Positions 53,840 to 62,911 of a stretch of DNA of 64,000 nt are shown here, piece after piece. The stretch covers positions 3,410,001 to 3,474,000 of the forward strand of contig NZ_CP032134.1 in assembly GCF_002165375.2 (NCBI RefSeq). Direction: 5' to 3'. Source of the DNA: Acinetobacter chinensis (GTDB lineage: Bacteria > Pseudomonadota > Gammaproteobacteria > Pseudomonadales > Moraxellaceae). Position 1 is the stretch's first letter, and each line of letters opens with the position of its first letter. Below the pieces are notes generated by a model. That model did no database searches, had not been told where the DNA came from, and saw nothing but the letters and a program-made list of their open reading frames with translations. The position numbers and the translations under genes were made by a program.

Positions 53840-54211
53840 TCAATCATCGACATCTGCAATGTCTGCATCTGCATCAGCAAATTCAAGCTGCCCACCACGT
53901 GGATTCTCTTTTTTCTCAAATGTATGCTCAAGACTGCGTTTTAAACGATCAATCGCACCATGAACAGCGGTGTCCACATTATGTGCCCGATGGGTCACCA
54001 CAACTGGCTTCAGTCCTGCCGGACGGGCTTCGATCATACACTTGATATCATCATCGCCACCTTTGTCACCATTTTCATCGCTGAAATGCACTGAAAAATG
54101 GGTGATCCGTTCGCTGTGACGCTGGAATTCCTGGTTTAGTTCTGCACGTACATAACTAATTAAACGGTCGCTGTTTTGAATGTTTTTATCAGTACGGATT
54201 TCAATGTTCAT
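53840..54211 (-). CDS. hpf: HPF/RaiA-family ribosome-associated protein
   Basis: Short-type hibernation factor of 123 residues. The beta-alpha-beta-beta-beta-alpha fold can be followed from MNIEIRTDKNIQNSDRLI to the second helix HNVDTAVHGAIDRLKRSLE. HPF/RaiA proteins bind the 30S decoding site in stationary phase and block translation. The protein lacks the long-HPF dimerisation domain but has a strikingly acidic tail (FADADADIADVDD) of about 15 residues. It is monocistronic. The 484-bp gap upstream shows no gene I can support and carries the hpf and tsx-like promoters. Confidence 0.82.
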   Translation of the reverse strand: MNIEIRTDKNIQNSDRLISYVRAELNQEFQRHSERITHFSVHFSDENGDKGGDDDIKCMIEARPAGLKPVVVTHRAHNVDTAVHGAIDRLKRSLEHTFEKKENPRGGQLEFADADADIADVDD

Positions 54212-54695
54212 ATAATCTCGTCCTCTGTGTATCAGAATCTTCTTAAGTGCAAAACTTTATCTTGGCACGCATATAACCTGCTGATTTTTCAGCACTGTAA
54301 CATCTTCATACGGGTTTGAAACGCTCCCCTCCATATTGAATGATGAACACCTTTAACAGTCTGCAGAACCGTGTTCTTATACTTCGAATATCGTGCTTAA
54401 AATGAAAATATGCAAGCCCTATTTCATCTTTTTTTAATAAAGTCATACTAAAGTTACGTGTTTTAACCCAACACATTTACAAGCGGTCAGAAGTGTGAAA
54501 ATATCAGTCTGTTTGTGTCCTCAAAAAAACTGTTTTTATTCATTTTTTTCTTAAAATTTCGACCCTGCCCCTCTTTTTTCCGCTCGCTGTGACTGTCTTC
54601 CACTGGCGAAGATTCATGTCATCGGTCAATTTTGGCTTTATTTTTGCCTGATTATCTGTATCCTCTACTACGCTTTCTCGGGGGAGAGATTTTTA

Positions 54696-55433
54696 ATGAA
54701 ACTTACACAAATTACTGTTGCTCTGACAGTTGCATCCACTGCTGCATTCACTCAGGCTGCTCCAGTCTGGCAGGATTTCAGTCTGACAGGTCTTTATGGT
54801 GAAAACTATGAAGTTGTAGATGAAAAGCAGACCACACTGACTGTTGAATATGCTGCTAAAGTAAAATATGCAGATGTATTCTTCTTTATGGATCGCATGC
54901 ATGGTTCAGATGACAACAATGTCACTTATTTTGAACTTGCACCTCGTTTAAGCCTGGGCGAAATTACCGGTAAAAAACTGGCAGCGGGTCCTGTTAAAGA
55001 TGTTCTGATCGCAACTACATGGGAAGGCAACCAGGACAACTTCGGCAACGATTTTGACAACTTCCTCTATGGTGTGGGCTTTGATCTGAACATTCCATAC
55101 ACTCAGTATGCAAGTGTCAATTTCTACCGTGCCAACAACGAAATTCAGAAAGATGACTACCAGATGACCATCACTTATGGTGTGCCATTCAAACTGGGTT
55201 CTGAAGACTTCCTTGTTGATGGTTTCCTGGACTGGTCAACTGCTGAAAAAGATGACGTTGCGCATGCAAGCGAACTGAACTGGACGACACAGTGGAAATG
55301 GAATGCAGGTAAACATATCTCTCCAGATACACGTCTGTACCTCGGTATTGAACATTCCGTATGGAACAACAAATTCGGTGTTAAAGGCAAAGACGAAAAC
55401 AACGTCAGCGCTTTGGTTAAATACCATTTCTGA
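54696..55433 (+). CDS. Tsx/OmpK-family nucleoside-specific outer-membrane channel
   Basis: Protein of 245 residues with a signal peptide ending TQAA before PVWQDFSLTGLYGENYE. The mature part resembles the Tsx/OmpK family: a 12-strand barrel with FFMDRMHGSDDN, TTWEGNQDNFGNDFDNFLYG and a final ENNVSALVKYHF. Tsx channels pass nucleosides across the outer membrane. A strong GGGGGAGAG ribosome site precedes the ATG, suggesting high expression. An intrinsic terminator follows. Confidence 0.85.
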   Translation: MKLTQITVALTVASTAAFTQAAPVWQDFSLTGLYGENYEVVDEKQTTLTVEYAAKVKYADVFFFMDRMHGSDDNNVTYFELAPRLSLGEITGKKLAAGPVKDVLIATTWEGNQDNFGNDFDNFLYGVGFDLNIPYTQYASVNFYRANNEIQKDDYQMTITYGVPFKLGSEDFLVDGFLDWSTAEKDDVAHASELNWTTQWKWNAGKHISPDTRLYLGIEHSVWNNKFGVKGKDENNVSALVKYHF

Positions 55434-55458
55434 TAAATCACTGAATCCATCAGATCAG

Positions 55459-55485
55459 GCAGAACTTCGGTTCTGCTTTTTTATT
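55459..55485 (+). terminator. Intrinsic terminator of the Tsx-like gene
   Basis: GCAGAAC (55459-55465), TTCG tetraloop, GTTCTGC (55470-55476), followed by a T-run. Confidence 0.93.
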
Positions 55486-55593
55486 TCTGTCATCTTCGCC
55501 CCGCTGCTGCTTGAGCTTACCGCCTGTTTTATACAGATTGGTTTCCTGTAAATGCGCTACAATTGCATGTCACTTTTCCATGTCCATACACTC

Positions 55594-56097
55594 ATGAATT
55601 TTATGATCCGCGCTGCGCAAAAAGATGATCTGCCTCAGATTATGCAGATTTACAACACTGAAATCATGACAGGAACGGCTACATGGAACAGTCAGCCCAA
55701 ATCACTGCAGGATTATGAACAGTGGTTTAATGACTTGCAGACAAACAGTTTCCCGCTGTTTGTTGCTGTAGAGTCCGTCTCACAGCAGATCGCAGGATAT
55801 GCAGAATTTTCCACTTTCCGTAATTTTAATGGCTACCATCAGACAGTTGAGCATGCGGTCTATGTTGACCCACAGTTTGCACGCCAGGGATTAGGCAAAG
55901 CCTTGATGCTTGAACTGATCAGACATGCCAAACAACAGGGCATTCATGTCATGGTCGCTGCAATTGATCATGAGAATACTGGCTCGATTCGTTTGCATGA
56001 ACAGCTCGGTTTTAAGCAAACAGGTTATATGCCTCAGGTCGGTCAAAAATTTGGTCAGTGGCGAGATCTGGTGTTAATGCAGTTAATTTTTGGATAG
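55594..56097 (+). CDS. GNAT-family N-acetyltransferase (phosphinothricin/methionine-sulfone type)
   Basis: About 167 residues from ATG 55594; ATG 55603 is almost as likely, and none of the starts has a clear ribosome site. The GNAT acetyl-CoA motif QFARQGLGKALMLELI, then HVMVAAIDHENTGSIRLHE and LGFKQTGYMPQVGQKFG, are typical of the Pat/MnaT branch, which acetylates phosphinothricin, methionine sulfone or similar amines. Real substrate unknown. A 34-bp gap leads to the two-paralogue operon downstream. Confidence 0.85.
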   Translation: MNFMIRAAQKDDLPQIMQIYNTEIMTGTATWNSQPKSLQDYEQWFNDLQTNSFPLFVAVESVSQQIAGYAEFSTFRNFNGYHQTVEHAVYVDPQFARQGLGKALMLELIRHAKQQGIHVMVAAIDHENTGSIRLHEQLGFKQTGYMPQVGQKFGQWRDLVLMQLIFG

Positions 56098-56131
56098 TTT
56101 TAAAATCATTGATACAAACTGAGAATAAAAA

Positions 56132-56884
56132 ATGAAAAAAATTATTTTATTAACAACCCTTGCCCTGCCTATACACTGTATTGCAGATGATGAATTTTCT
56201 GAAGAAAACTTAAATAAAATACTCAATAAAGAATGTCGCAGCATTTCACAATATGCCAAAAACGGAAAATATTATTTTGATCAAAAGCAATTTAACCTGG
56301 CCTTACAGCAGTTTGAAAATCAGGTTACCTGGTCTTCAGTGTGCAGCAGTTTTGAAGAAGAAACGCGAATCAAAATTTCGGAAAAAGACATTATTTCAGC
56401 TGAGAACAATGTAGGTTTAACTTATGCCAGTCTGGGAAAACCGATGCTGGCTCGCGCATGGTTCTCAATCTCGGATGAGTCTAAAATCAGCCAGTACAAT
56501 ATAAAAAATTTACCTCCACTTGAGGAAAATTCACAGCTCAATGGTACATATATTGGTTATGTAGGTTATGGTCGATGGAATACGATTACGGTTGATCAAA
56601 ATAAAAATCAGTATGATATTGGCTTTCAAGGCTATGCCTTCACCCCTAAAACTGCTGTTTTGGGTGCCCCGAATATGGGAGAGTTTTATACAGAAATGCC
56701 ATTCAACTCAAAAACTGCTGTTTATAAAAATACAGAATTTTCAGATCGTGAATGTTTCATCACCATTCAGTTTGAACAGCATCAGCTCAAAGTAACACAA
56801 ACAGGTTATGACAGTGATTGTGGCTTTGGCGGCGGTGTAAACTCTTCAGGTATCTATTATCAAATTGAGTCAGAAAATGAATAA
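56132..56884 (+). CDS. Secreted TPR-like protein of unknown function, paralogue 1
   Basis: Protein of 250 residues with a signal peptide (about residues 1-18, ending CIA before DDEFS). Residues about 30-130 are helical with TPR-like pairs: YAKNGKYYFDQKQFNLALQQ and NNVGLTYASLGKPMLARAW. The C-terminal part (about 140-250) is predicted beta-rich, with GYVGYGRWNTITVDQ, NMGEFYTEMPF and a CGFGGG ending. It closely parallels the next gene, with which it overlaps by eight bases, so they come from tandem duplication and are translationally coupled. No function is known to me. Confidence 0.75.
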   Translation: MKKIILLTTLALPIHCIADDEFSEENLNKILNKECRSISQYAKNGKYYFDQKQFNLALQQFENQVTWSSVCSSFEEETRIKISEKDIISAENNVGLTYASLGKPMLARAWFSISDESKISQYNIKNLPPLEENSQLNGTYIGYVGYGRWNTITVDQNKNQYDIGFQGYAFTPKTAVLGAPNMGEFYTEMPFNSKTAVYKNTEFSDRECFITIQFEQHQLKVTQTGYDSDCGFGGGVNSSGIYYQIESENE

Positions 56885-57617
56885 AGTCACCTTAAAAATA
56901 ATATTTCCAATACTCAGCTTAATGTTGATGACTCACAGCCATGCAGAAAACACCTTCCAGCAGGAGCTTAAACAGAACTGTTCGAAAATTGCACCTGCGG
57001 CGAAACTGGGTAAAAAACTGTACGACCAGAAGCAGTATAAAAAAGCACTCGAACAGTTTAAATTTCAGTTGGCATGGTCAAATTTCTGTACAGCAAATTC
57101 AGATGAAAGTGGCATGAGTTTTTCAGATCAGGCACTCGATGTTGCCCGTAACAATGTCGGTCTGACTTATGCCCGAATGAACCAGCCAGGCTGGGCACGG
57201 GCCTGGTATGAAATAGACAGCACTTCCAGAGCCAGTCAGTACAATTTAAAGCAGTTGCCTAAAGCAAAATCAGCTTCGGATTTATCAGGAGAATATGTCA
57301 GTTACGCAGGCTTTGGCGAATGGGATCATATTACGGTCAACAAGCGTAATGGACGCTATGAAATCGCTTATTCCGGGCTGTATATGGGAATCCGCAGCCT
57401 GATTTATGGACCGAACATGGGCGAGTTTGACACTCACATGCCTGTCAATAAAAAACAGACCACTTTTAAATATGACGACTGCAAAATTGATCTGAATTTT
57501 AAAACAAGCCCTGAGCGTGGCAATTTTATTGAAGTGAAACAGAATGATGGGGCTTCAGGTTGTGGTTTTGGGCACAATGTTTATGCAGGTGGCACCTATT
57601 TAAAAGTGGAAAAATAA
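56877..57617 (+). CDS. Secreted TPR-like protein of unknown function, paralogue 2
   Basis: Protein of 246 residues from ATG 56877, inside the end of paralogue 1; a frame start at 56865 has no advantage. The signal peptide ends SHA before ENTFQQ. Matching blocks to paralogue 1: GKKLYDQKQYKKALEQFKFQ, NNVGLTYARMNQPGWARAWY, GPNMGEFDTHMP and SGCGFGHN, with conserved cysteines near the N- and C-terminus. The two probably work in the periplasm, maybe together. The following gene starts at the next base after its stop. Confidence 0.75.
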   Translation: MNKVTLKIIFPILSLMLMTHSHAENTFQQELKQNCSKIAPAAKLGKKLYDQKQYKKALEQFKFQLAWSNFCTANSDESGMSFSDQALDVARNNVGLTYARMNQPGWARAWYEIDSTSRASQYNLKQLPKAKSASDLSGEYVSYAGFGEWDHITVNKRNGRYEIAYSGLYMGIRSLIYGPNMGEFDTHMPVNKKQTTFKYDDCKIDLNFKTSPERGNFIEVKQNDGASGCGFGHNVYAGGTYLKVEK

Positions 57618-58238
57618 ATGAAACTACAGCTCATTCCTGTATTTGAATTAGAATATTCACACCCTGAAATCAAATTTCCAGCATTTCCATTTACAGATGA
57701 AGAATATGGAAATTATCTTGACCAGGTCTATAAATCAAATGGTTTTATAGATAAATTTCAGCCAGTTGCACAAGGTTTTAATCTTTATCCAGTCTTACAA
57801 ACCACTGAAAAAAATTTACTTAAGATTTTAAAGGATGCAATTCAGAAGAATAAAAACAGCTTAGAAGGTGGATTCGCCTTATGTGACGTGACGAATGGAG
57901 TAAACCCAATTCTGACCCATCGTTGTTGTTCAGATTTCAATGATATCGATAGCTGGATTAATCTTGCTGAACATAAATCAGAGGGATTCTGGATTGGTCA
58001 TCCGATGCTGTGTTGTAAAATAAACAATGATCAAATTCAATTTATTGAAGAAGAGGAAGAAGGACTCGAAGACATTTATGTTTCTTTTCCTGAATTTCAA
58101 AATGCAGTGATGCAGTTAAAACAGGAACTTCCAAAAATCCGAGAATATATTTTAATAGTTGCAGATAAATATCAGCTTGATTTATCCAAAGTCCATCAAC
58201 TTTTAAAATTCACTCTGATGGATCAAAGCAATACTTAG
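57618..58238 (+). CDS. Cytoplasmic protein of unknown function, third gene of the operon
   Basis: Protein of 206 residues with no signal peptide or membrane helix, starting at ATG 57618, the base after the preceding stop codon. It has a run of glutamates (EEEEEG near residue 138), a Cys pair HRCCSDF near residue 100, CCKI near residue 132, and a helical C-terminus. It does not match a family I recognise with confidence; the acidic, compact build is like many immunity proteins but that is only an impression. Codon use is AT-rich relative to neighbours. Convergent with parE, 27 bp away. Confidence 0.65.
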   Translation: MKLQLIPVFELEYSHPEIKFPAFPFTDEEYGNYLDQVYKSNGFIDKFQPVAQGFNLYPVLQTTEKNLLKILKDAIQKNKNSLEGGFALCDVTNGVNPILTHRCCSDFNDIDSWINLAEHKSEGFWIGHPMLCCKINNDQIQFIEEEEEGLEDIYVSFPEFQNAVMQLKQELPKIREYILIVADKYQLDLSKVHQLLKFTLMDQSNT

Positions 58239-58265
58239 ATTGCTTTGATCATTTTCAAGGCTTGA

Positions 58266-60146
58266 TCACACACCTAGATCAGCTAAATTACCTTTCTGCT
58301 CCAGCCAGTCTTTACGATCGCCTGAACGTTTTTTGGCAAGTAATTTATCCAGTAAATTCGCAGTTAGCTGAGTATCATCCAGATCCAGCTGTACCAGACG
58401 GCGTGTATTCGGATCTAAAGTGGTTTCACGCAACTGACTTGCGTTCATCTCACCCAATCCCTTAAATCGGGTAATCTGTGGATTTTTCGTTTTAACTTTC
58501 TTTAAGATAGCCTCTAACTCTTGCTCATCCAACGCATAATGCACGTCTTTCGCATCATCAATACGGAACAGTGGTGGCATAGCCACATACAGATGCCCTG
58601 CATCCACCATTGCCGGGAAATGCTTGACGAATAAAGCACAAAGCAAGGTCGCGATATGCAAACCATCTGAGTCCGCATCGGCAAGGATACAGATTTTGCC
58701 ATAACGCAGTTCAGACAAATCATCACTGCCTGGATCCACACCGATGGCAATCGCAATATTATGGACTTCCTGAGAAGCTAGAACTTCATCTGAAGACACT
58801 TCCCAGGTATTTAAAATTTTCCCACGAATCGGCATGATCGCCTGGAAATTTTTATCACGCGCCTGTTTTGCAGAACCGCCCGCAGAGTCACCTTCCACAA
58901 TAAACAGTTCAGATTCTTCAAGGCTGTGCCCTACACAGTCTGACAATTTACCAGGTAAAGTTGGACCTGCAACGATTTTCTTACGTTCAACTTTTTTCGC
59001 AGCTTTTAAACGACGACCTGCTTTGGCAATCACCATTTCAGCAAGTTGCATTGCCACATCAGAGTTCTGGTTGAGCCATAAAGCAAACGCATCTTTGGCA
59101 ATATTTAAAACGATACTGGATGCTTCACGACTGGAAAGACGTTCTTTGGTCTGACCTGAAAACTGGGGTTCCTGAAATTTTAAAGACAGAATGTAGTTCA
59201 CACCATCCCAGACATCTTCTGCTGACAATTTCATGTTACGTGGCAACAAGTTACGCAGCTCACAGAACTCACGCATCGCATCAGTGACACCTGAACGCAA
59301 GCCATTCACATGCGTACCGCCTTGTGCAGTCGGGATCAGGTTAACGTAACTTTCCTGAATCTGTTCACCGCCTTCAACATTCCAACAGATCGCAAATTCA
59401 GCACTAGCACGTTCAGCTTCACCTGTGGCAACAAAAGCAGGCTCAGGTAAAATTTCACGATCTTCCAGTTCATCCATCAAATAGTCAACCAGACCATTTT
59501 CAAACTGCCATTCTATTTTTTCATCATTGATCTGATCGATATAAATAATCTGCAAGCCAGCAGCTAGTACCGCTTTGGCTTTTAAATTATGTTTTAAGGC
59601 TTTTAAAGCAAATTTTGGAGAGTCGAAATATTTAGCTTCTGGCCAGAAATGAACGGTCGTTCCTGAAGCACGCTTCGGCGCTTTACCTTCCAGGACTTCC
59701 AGTGGCGCAACAGCTTCACCATGTTCAAACGCCATTTTATACAGATTGCCCTGACGCTGAACCTCCACTTCAACGCGATCTGACAAGGCATTGACGACGG
59801 AAATCCCCACACCATGCAAACCACCTGAGAACTGATAGTTATCCGTGCTGAATTTACCGCCCGCATGCAGTTTAGTCAGAATAATTTCAATCCCGCTCTG
59901 CCCATATTCAGGGTGAATATCGACCGGCATACCACGACCATTGTCTTCAACAGATAAGGAGCCGTCTTTATAGACCGTGACGGTAATTTTACTGGCGTGT
60001 CCTGCAAGTGCCTCATCGACAGAGTTATCAATCACCTCCTGTGCAAGATGGTTCGGTCGTGAAGTATCGGTATACATCCCTGGGCGACGGCGCACAGGGT
60101 CCAGACCAGATAAAACTTCAAGTGATTGAGCCGTATATTGAGACAC
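58266..60146 (-). CDS. parE: DNA topoisomerase IV subunit B
   Basis: Type IIA topoisomerase ATPase subunit of 626 residues, decatenating chromosomes with ParC. The GHKL ATPase site has ENGRGMPVD and GLHGVGISVVNALS; the TOPRIM domain has VEGDSAGGSAKQARD and ADADSDGLHIATL. A conserved EGDSAGGSAKQ stretch is the quinolone-pocket region and shows no unusual residue to my eye. It starts three bases after yqiA, as in E. coli. ParC is not in the window. Confidence 0.97.
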   Translation of the reverse strand: MSQYTAQSLEVLSGLDPVRRRPGMYTDTSRPNHLAQEVIDNSVDEALAGHASKITVTVYKDGSLSVEDNGRGMPVDIHPEYGQSGIEIILTKLHAGGKFSTDNYQFSGGLHGVGISVVNALSDRVEVEVQRQGNLYKMAFEHGEAVAPLEVLEGKAPKRASGTTVHFWPEAKYFDSPKFALKALKHNLKAKAVLAAGLQIIYIDQINDEKIEWQFENGLVDYLMDELEDREILPEPAFVATGEAERASAEFAICWNVEGGEQIQESYVNLIPTAQGGTHVNGLRSGVTDAMREFCELRNLLPRNMKLSAEDVWDGVNYILSLKFQEPQFSGQTKERLSSREASSIVLNIAKDAFALWLNQNSDVAMQLAEMVIAKAGRRLKAAKKVERKKIVAGPTLPGKLSDCVGHSLEESELFIVEGDSAGGSAKQARDKNFQAIMPIRGKILNTWEVSSDEVLASQEVHNIAIAIGVDPGSDDLSELRYGKICILADADSDGLHIATLLCALFVKHFPAMVDAGHLYVAMPPLFRIDDAKDVHYALDEQELEAILKKVKTKNPQITRFKGLGEMNASQLRETTLDPNTRRLVQLDLDDTQLTANLLDKLLAKKRSGDRKDWLEQKGNLADLGV

Positions 60147-60149
60147 GTT

Positions 60150-60746
60150 TTAATGTTTCCTTAATTTTATGCAATCCGATAAAAACTGTAAGACCATCGG
60201 GATTTTATCTGCAAAATTTTCCATTGCATGGTTACCATGCATTTCTGTCATGATCAGTGACTGATGCTGCCCTGCACTATAATACAGTTCTGCTTCACGA
60301 TAATCCAAAACTTCATCGCCCTGCTGCAACAGCACCAGCAGACTGTCTGCATACTGAACAGATGGTACTGCCATATGTTCAAGCTGATCCAGCTGGGCAT
60401 GATCCAGTGACCATTGTGCAGTCACCTGATAAGGCAGCTGTGCTTCAGCAAACAGTGTTCTGAACAGCTGCCATGGTCGCATGGCAGGATTGATGAGTAC
60501 AGCAGGCACACCATACTTTGCGACCAGCTGTGTCGCATAAAAGCCTCCCAGACTGCTTCCGATCAGTGCCGCCTGTTCCAAGTCCTGAATCAGCTGAGCC
60601 ACTTTTTCCACTGCGTCCAGTGGCGGCATATTCAGATCAGGCAGATGCACCACCAGATCATCACGCTCATCTGCATAATGTTTCAGCTGTTGCCCTTTGA
60701 TGGAATATGGACTACTGTTAAATCCATGTAAATAAATGACGTTCAT
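60150..60746 (-). CDS. yqiA: YqiA/UPF0227 alpha/beta esterase
   Basis: Small alpha/beta hydrolase of 198 residues. Motifs: YLHGFNSSPYSIKG at the start, the nucleophile elbow GSSLGG (Ser65), the acid in QGDEVLDY, and the base in GNHAMENF. E. coli YqiA has esterase activity on palmitoyl-CoA and p-nitrophenyl esters. It is the first gene of a pair with parE, and the E. coli parE neighbourhood has the same order. Confidence 0.9.
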   Translation of the reverse strand: MNVIYLHGFNSSPYSIKGQQLKHYADERDDLVVHLPDLNMPPLDAVEKVAQLIQDLEQAALIGSSLGGFYATQLVAKYGVPAVLINPAMRPWQLFRTLFAEAQLPYQVTAQWSLDHAQLDQLEHMAVPSVQYADSLLVLLQQGDEVLDYREAELYYSAGQHQSLIMTEMHGNHAMENFADKIPMVLQFLSDCIKLRKH

Positions 60747-60994
60747 CTGTTTTTATTGCAAATTTATCCAGTCTGTTTTAGATTTCAAAATGAGACATAT
60801 ATCACATTTGTGTTTTAATTTGTATGAGCTTAAGAATTGTCCGACAAAAAAATTAAAGCATGGGTGCATTCATCATGTATTTTAAAAGCTGTTCGGGATG
60901 AACAACATAAGATGAAAGCGTACAGATTTATACCTCGATCCTGATGAAAAATAAAGAGCAAGGTATAAAGACAATATAGGGGCAGAAAACAACT

Positions 60995-62326
60995 ATGCCA
61001 AGTTTAACACCACTGCATGAAACTTACTGTAAATGGGACAGGACGCCACCCAGTCAGGCTGATGTACTTGAAGGACTGGCACAGCTGGTCAGTACACGTC
61101 TGACCGGTGTTGTACAGGATCTGATTCAGAGCATTCAGCGTGAAATGCTGCTCAGTATTTTTGGTCTGAGCAAACAGAAATCCTTAAAGTTTCAAAAAAT
61201 TTCCTATGTCGACAAAATTTATCAGTTCGGATACAGCTCACTCCAGAATTATGGTAATTATTTTCTGGCTCCTGGTCTGCGGCAGATTATTGAAAAATTC
61301 CCTAATCTGCACGAGAAGCCCTTAACGCCCACCATGCATTTTCTGATTGGTGCTTTAAATGGGGTGCTGGGTGATTATCTGCTTGAACAGCAGAATCCGA
61401 TGGCACTCCCAATGGCACTGTATGACCATTATGGTGCTGTGCAGCAAGGTGAGCTGACCGGTCGTGTCGTCGTGTTTGCTCATGGTCTGTGTATGAACCA
61501 TCTGGACTGGAGCAACCGGAATTTCGGTGGTATCGGTGAAAAACTGCTGGCACAGCGTGATCACAACACCATGATTTATCTGAATTATAATTCAGGTCGC
61601 CGTATTTCAGCCAATGGACGCAGTCTGGCAAATACACTTGAAGATCTGATTCACCGTAACCCACGGATCACCAGTATTGATCTGATTGGGCACAGCATGG
61701 GAGGGTTGATCTCGCGCAGTGCCCTGTTCTATGGCAAGCAGAACATGTATGAATGGGTTCAGCTGGTGGAAAATCTGGTCTGTCTCGGATCACCGCATCA
61801 TGGTGCGGTACTTGAACGCTTTGGCTTTGCACTGCAGGAAAAACTGGGACGCCTGCCTGTGGTGAAAATTATTGGTCATGTGGTCAACATCCGCAGTAAC
61901 GGAATTCTGGATCTGCGTTTCGGCAGCGTCCGTGATGATGACTGGGAACACAATAATATCCGTATTGGGCTGATGGACGATAACCGTAAACCTGCACCAT
62001 TACCGTCGCATATCAACACTTTCCTTGTGGCTGGAACCATTGAACATGAACATCGCAGGAACAGAACCCGAAAAGTGATCGGTGACTATCTGGTCAGTGT
62101 TAAAAGTGCTCTGGGTGAACATCCAAACCCACGCTTCCAGCTCAAACTGCCTGAGTCACATAAAGCAGTATTTTATGGTCTGAATCACTTTGAAATTCAG
62201 TATCACTCAAGCGTGGCTGAACAGGTCGCCAAATGGTTTTATCCGGTTCATGATATTGAGGCTGAAGAACAGATCCGTGAATATATTATTCACCTAAAAA
62301 GCCTTGAAGGTATTGCGCTGACTTAA
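60995..62326 (+). CDS. Alpha/beta hydrolase with lipase-type GHSMGG motif
   Basis: Protein of 443 residues. The hydrolase core begins near residue 160 with VVVFAHGLCMNHLDWS (oxyanion-hole HG), and the nucleophile motif GHSMGG has Ser234. LGSPHHGAVLERFG follows, characteristic of PGAP1/lipase-like enzymes. The N-terminal 150 residues have helical character and no clear family. No signal peptide is visible, so it is likely cytoplasmic or membrane-associated. The 248-bp upstream gap contains no other feature. A strong bidirectional terminator follows. Confidence 0.85.
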   Translation: MPSLTPLHETYCKWDRTPPSQADVLEGLAQLVSTRLTGVVQDLIQSIQREMLLSIFGLSKQKSLKFQKISYVDKIYQFGYSSLQNYGNYFLAPGLRQIIEKFPNLHEKPLTPTMHFLIGALNGVLGDYLLEQQNPMALPMALYDHYGAVQQGELTGRVVVFAHGLCMNHLDWSNRNFGGIGEKLLAQRDHNTMIYLNYNSGRRISANGRSLANTLEDLIHRNPRITSIDLIGHSMGGLISRSALFYGKQNMYEWVQLVENLVCLGSPHHGAVLERFGFALQEKLGRLPVVKIIGHVVNIRSNGILDLRFGSVRDDDWEHNNIRIGLMDDNRKPAPLPSHINTFLVAGTIEHEHRRNRTRKVIGDYLVSVKSALGEHPNPRFQLKLPESHKAVFYGLNHFEIQYHSSVAEQVAKWFYPVHDIEAEEQIREYIIHLKSLEGIALT

Positions 62327-62337
62327 GTGCAGTCCAT

Positions 62338-62369
62338 AAAAAAAGCCAGCAGAACTGCTGGCTTTTTTT
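62338..62369. terminator. Bidirectional terminator, hydrolase / dsbB
   Basis: AAAAAAAGCCAGCAG (62338-62352) pairs perfectly with CTGCTGGCTTTTTTT (62355-62369) across an AA loop, between convergent genes. Confidence 0.94.
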
Positions 62370-62381
62370 ATTTTACTCTGT

Positions 62382-62879
62382 TCAGGCAGGATATTTTCTG
62401 AATAACTGCCACAGACTGATCAGCACCAGCACACTGAAAAACACCAGTGACCATACCGGTAAAGACTGCCCCAGGAAGGTCCAGTCCACCAGTGCACATT
62501 CACCCGATCCTGTCAGAACCTGCTCAAAAACAGATTTTAACGGCAAAGTATCCATCCAGTAATCCAGACCCGGTCCACAGCTTGGCACCTGATCCGGTGG
62601 CAGGTTCTGTAACCATACATGACGGGCTGCAACACCTGCTGCCCAGCCAATGGATGCCAGTCCAAGAAATGCATAAATGCGACGGAATGCACCTGTTTTA
62701 GGATTATGAATAAATGCAATCAGTGAGATCAGCCCCAGTCCAATCAGACCAACGCGCTGAAATACACACAGTGGGCATGGCGAAAGCCCCTGTCCGTGCT
62801 CCAGATACAAAGCAAATGCCATACCGACAATACTGGCAAGAACCAGCAGACCACTGACCAGGCGATAACTCTTCTGCAT
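62382..62879 (-). CDS. dsbB: Disulfide bond formation protein DsbB
   Basis: Four-helix inner-membrane oxidase of 165 residues that re-oxidises DsbA with ubiquinone. The first pair is Cys35/Cys38 in SPCPLCVFQR, the second is Cys101 (PSCGPGLDYW) and Cys128 (GECALVDW), as required for electron transfer. It lies 32 bp after gshA in the same direction, an interesting pairing of thiol-redox genes, and shares the terminator at 62338. Confidence 0.94.
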   Translation of the reverse strand: MQKSYRLVSGLLVLASIVGMAFALYLEHGQGLSPCPLCVFQRVGLIGLGLISLIAFIHNPKTGAFRRIYAFLGLASIGWAAGVAARHVWLQNLPPDQVPSCGPGLDYWMDTLPLKSVFEQVLTGSGECALVDWTFLGQSLPVWSLVFFSVLVLISLWQLFRKYPA

Positions 62880-62911
62880 GGCGAAACCTCTTAATTTTTA
62901 TCTGTTCCCTG

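Noticed and set aside
60795..60890. 31-codon frame upstream of the lipase-like gene
   Set aside because: No ribosome site, unusual His/Cys-rich composition.
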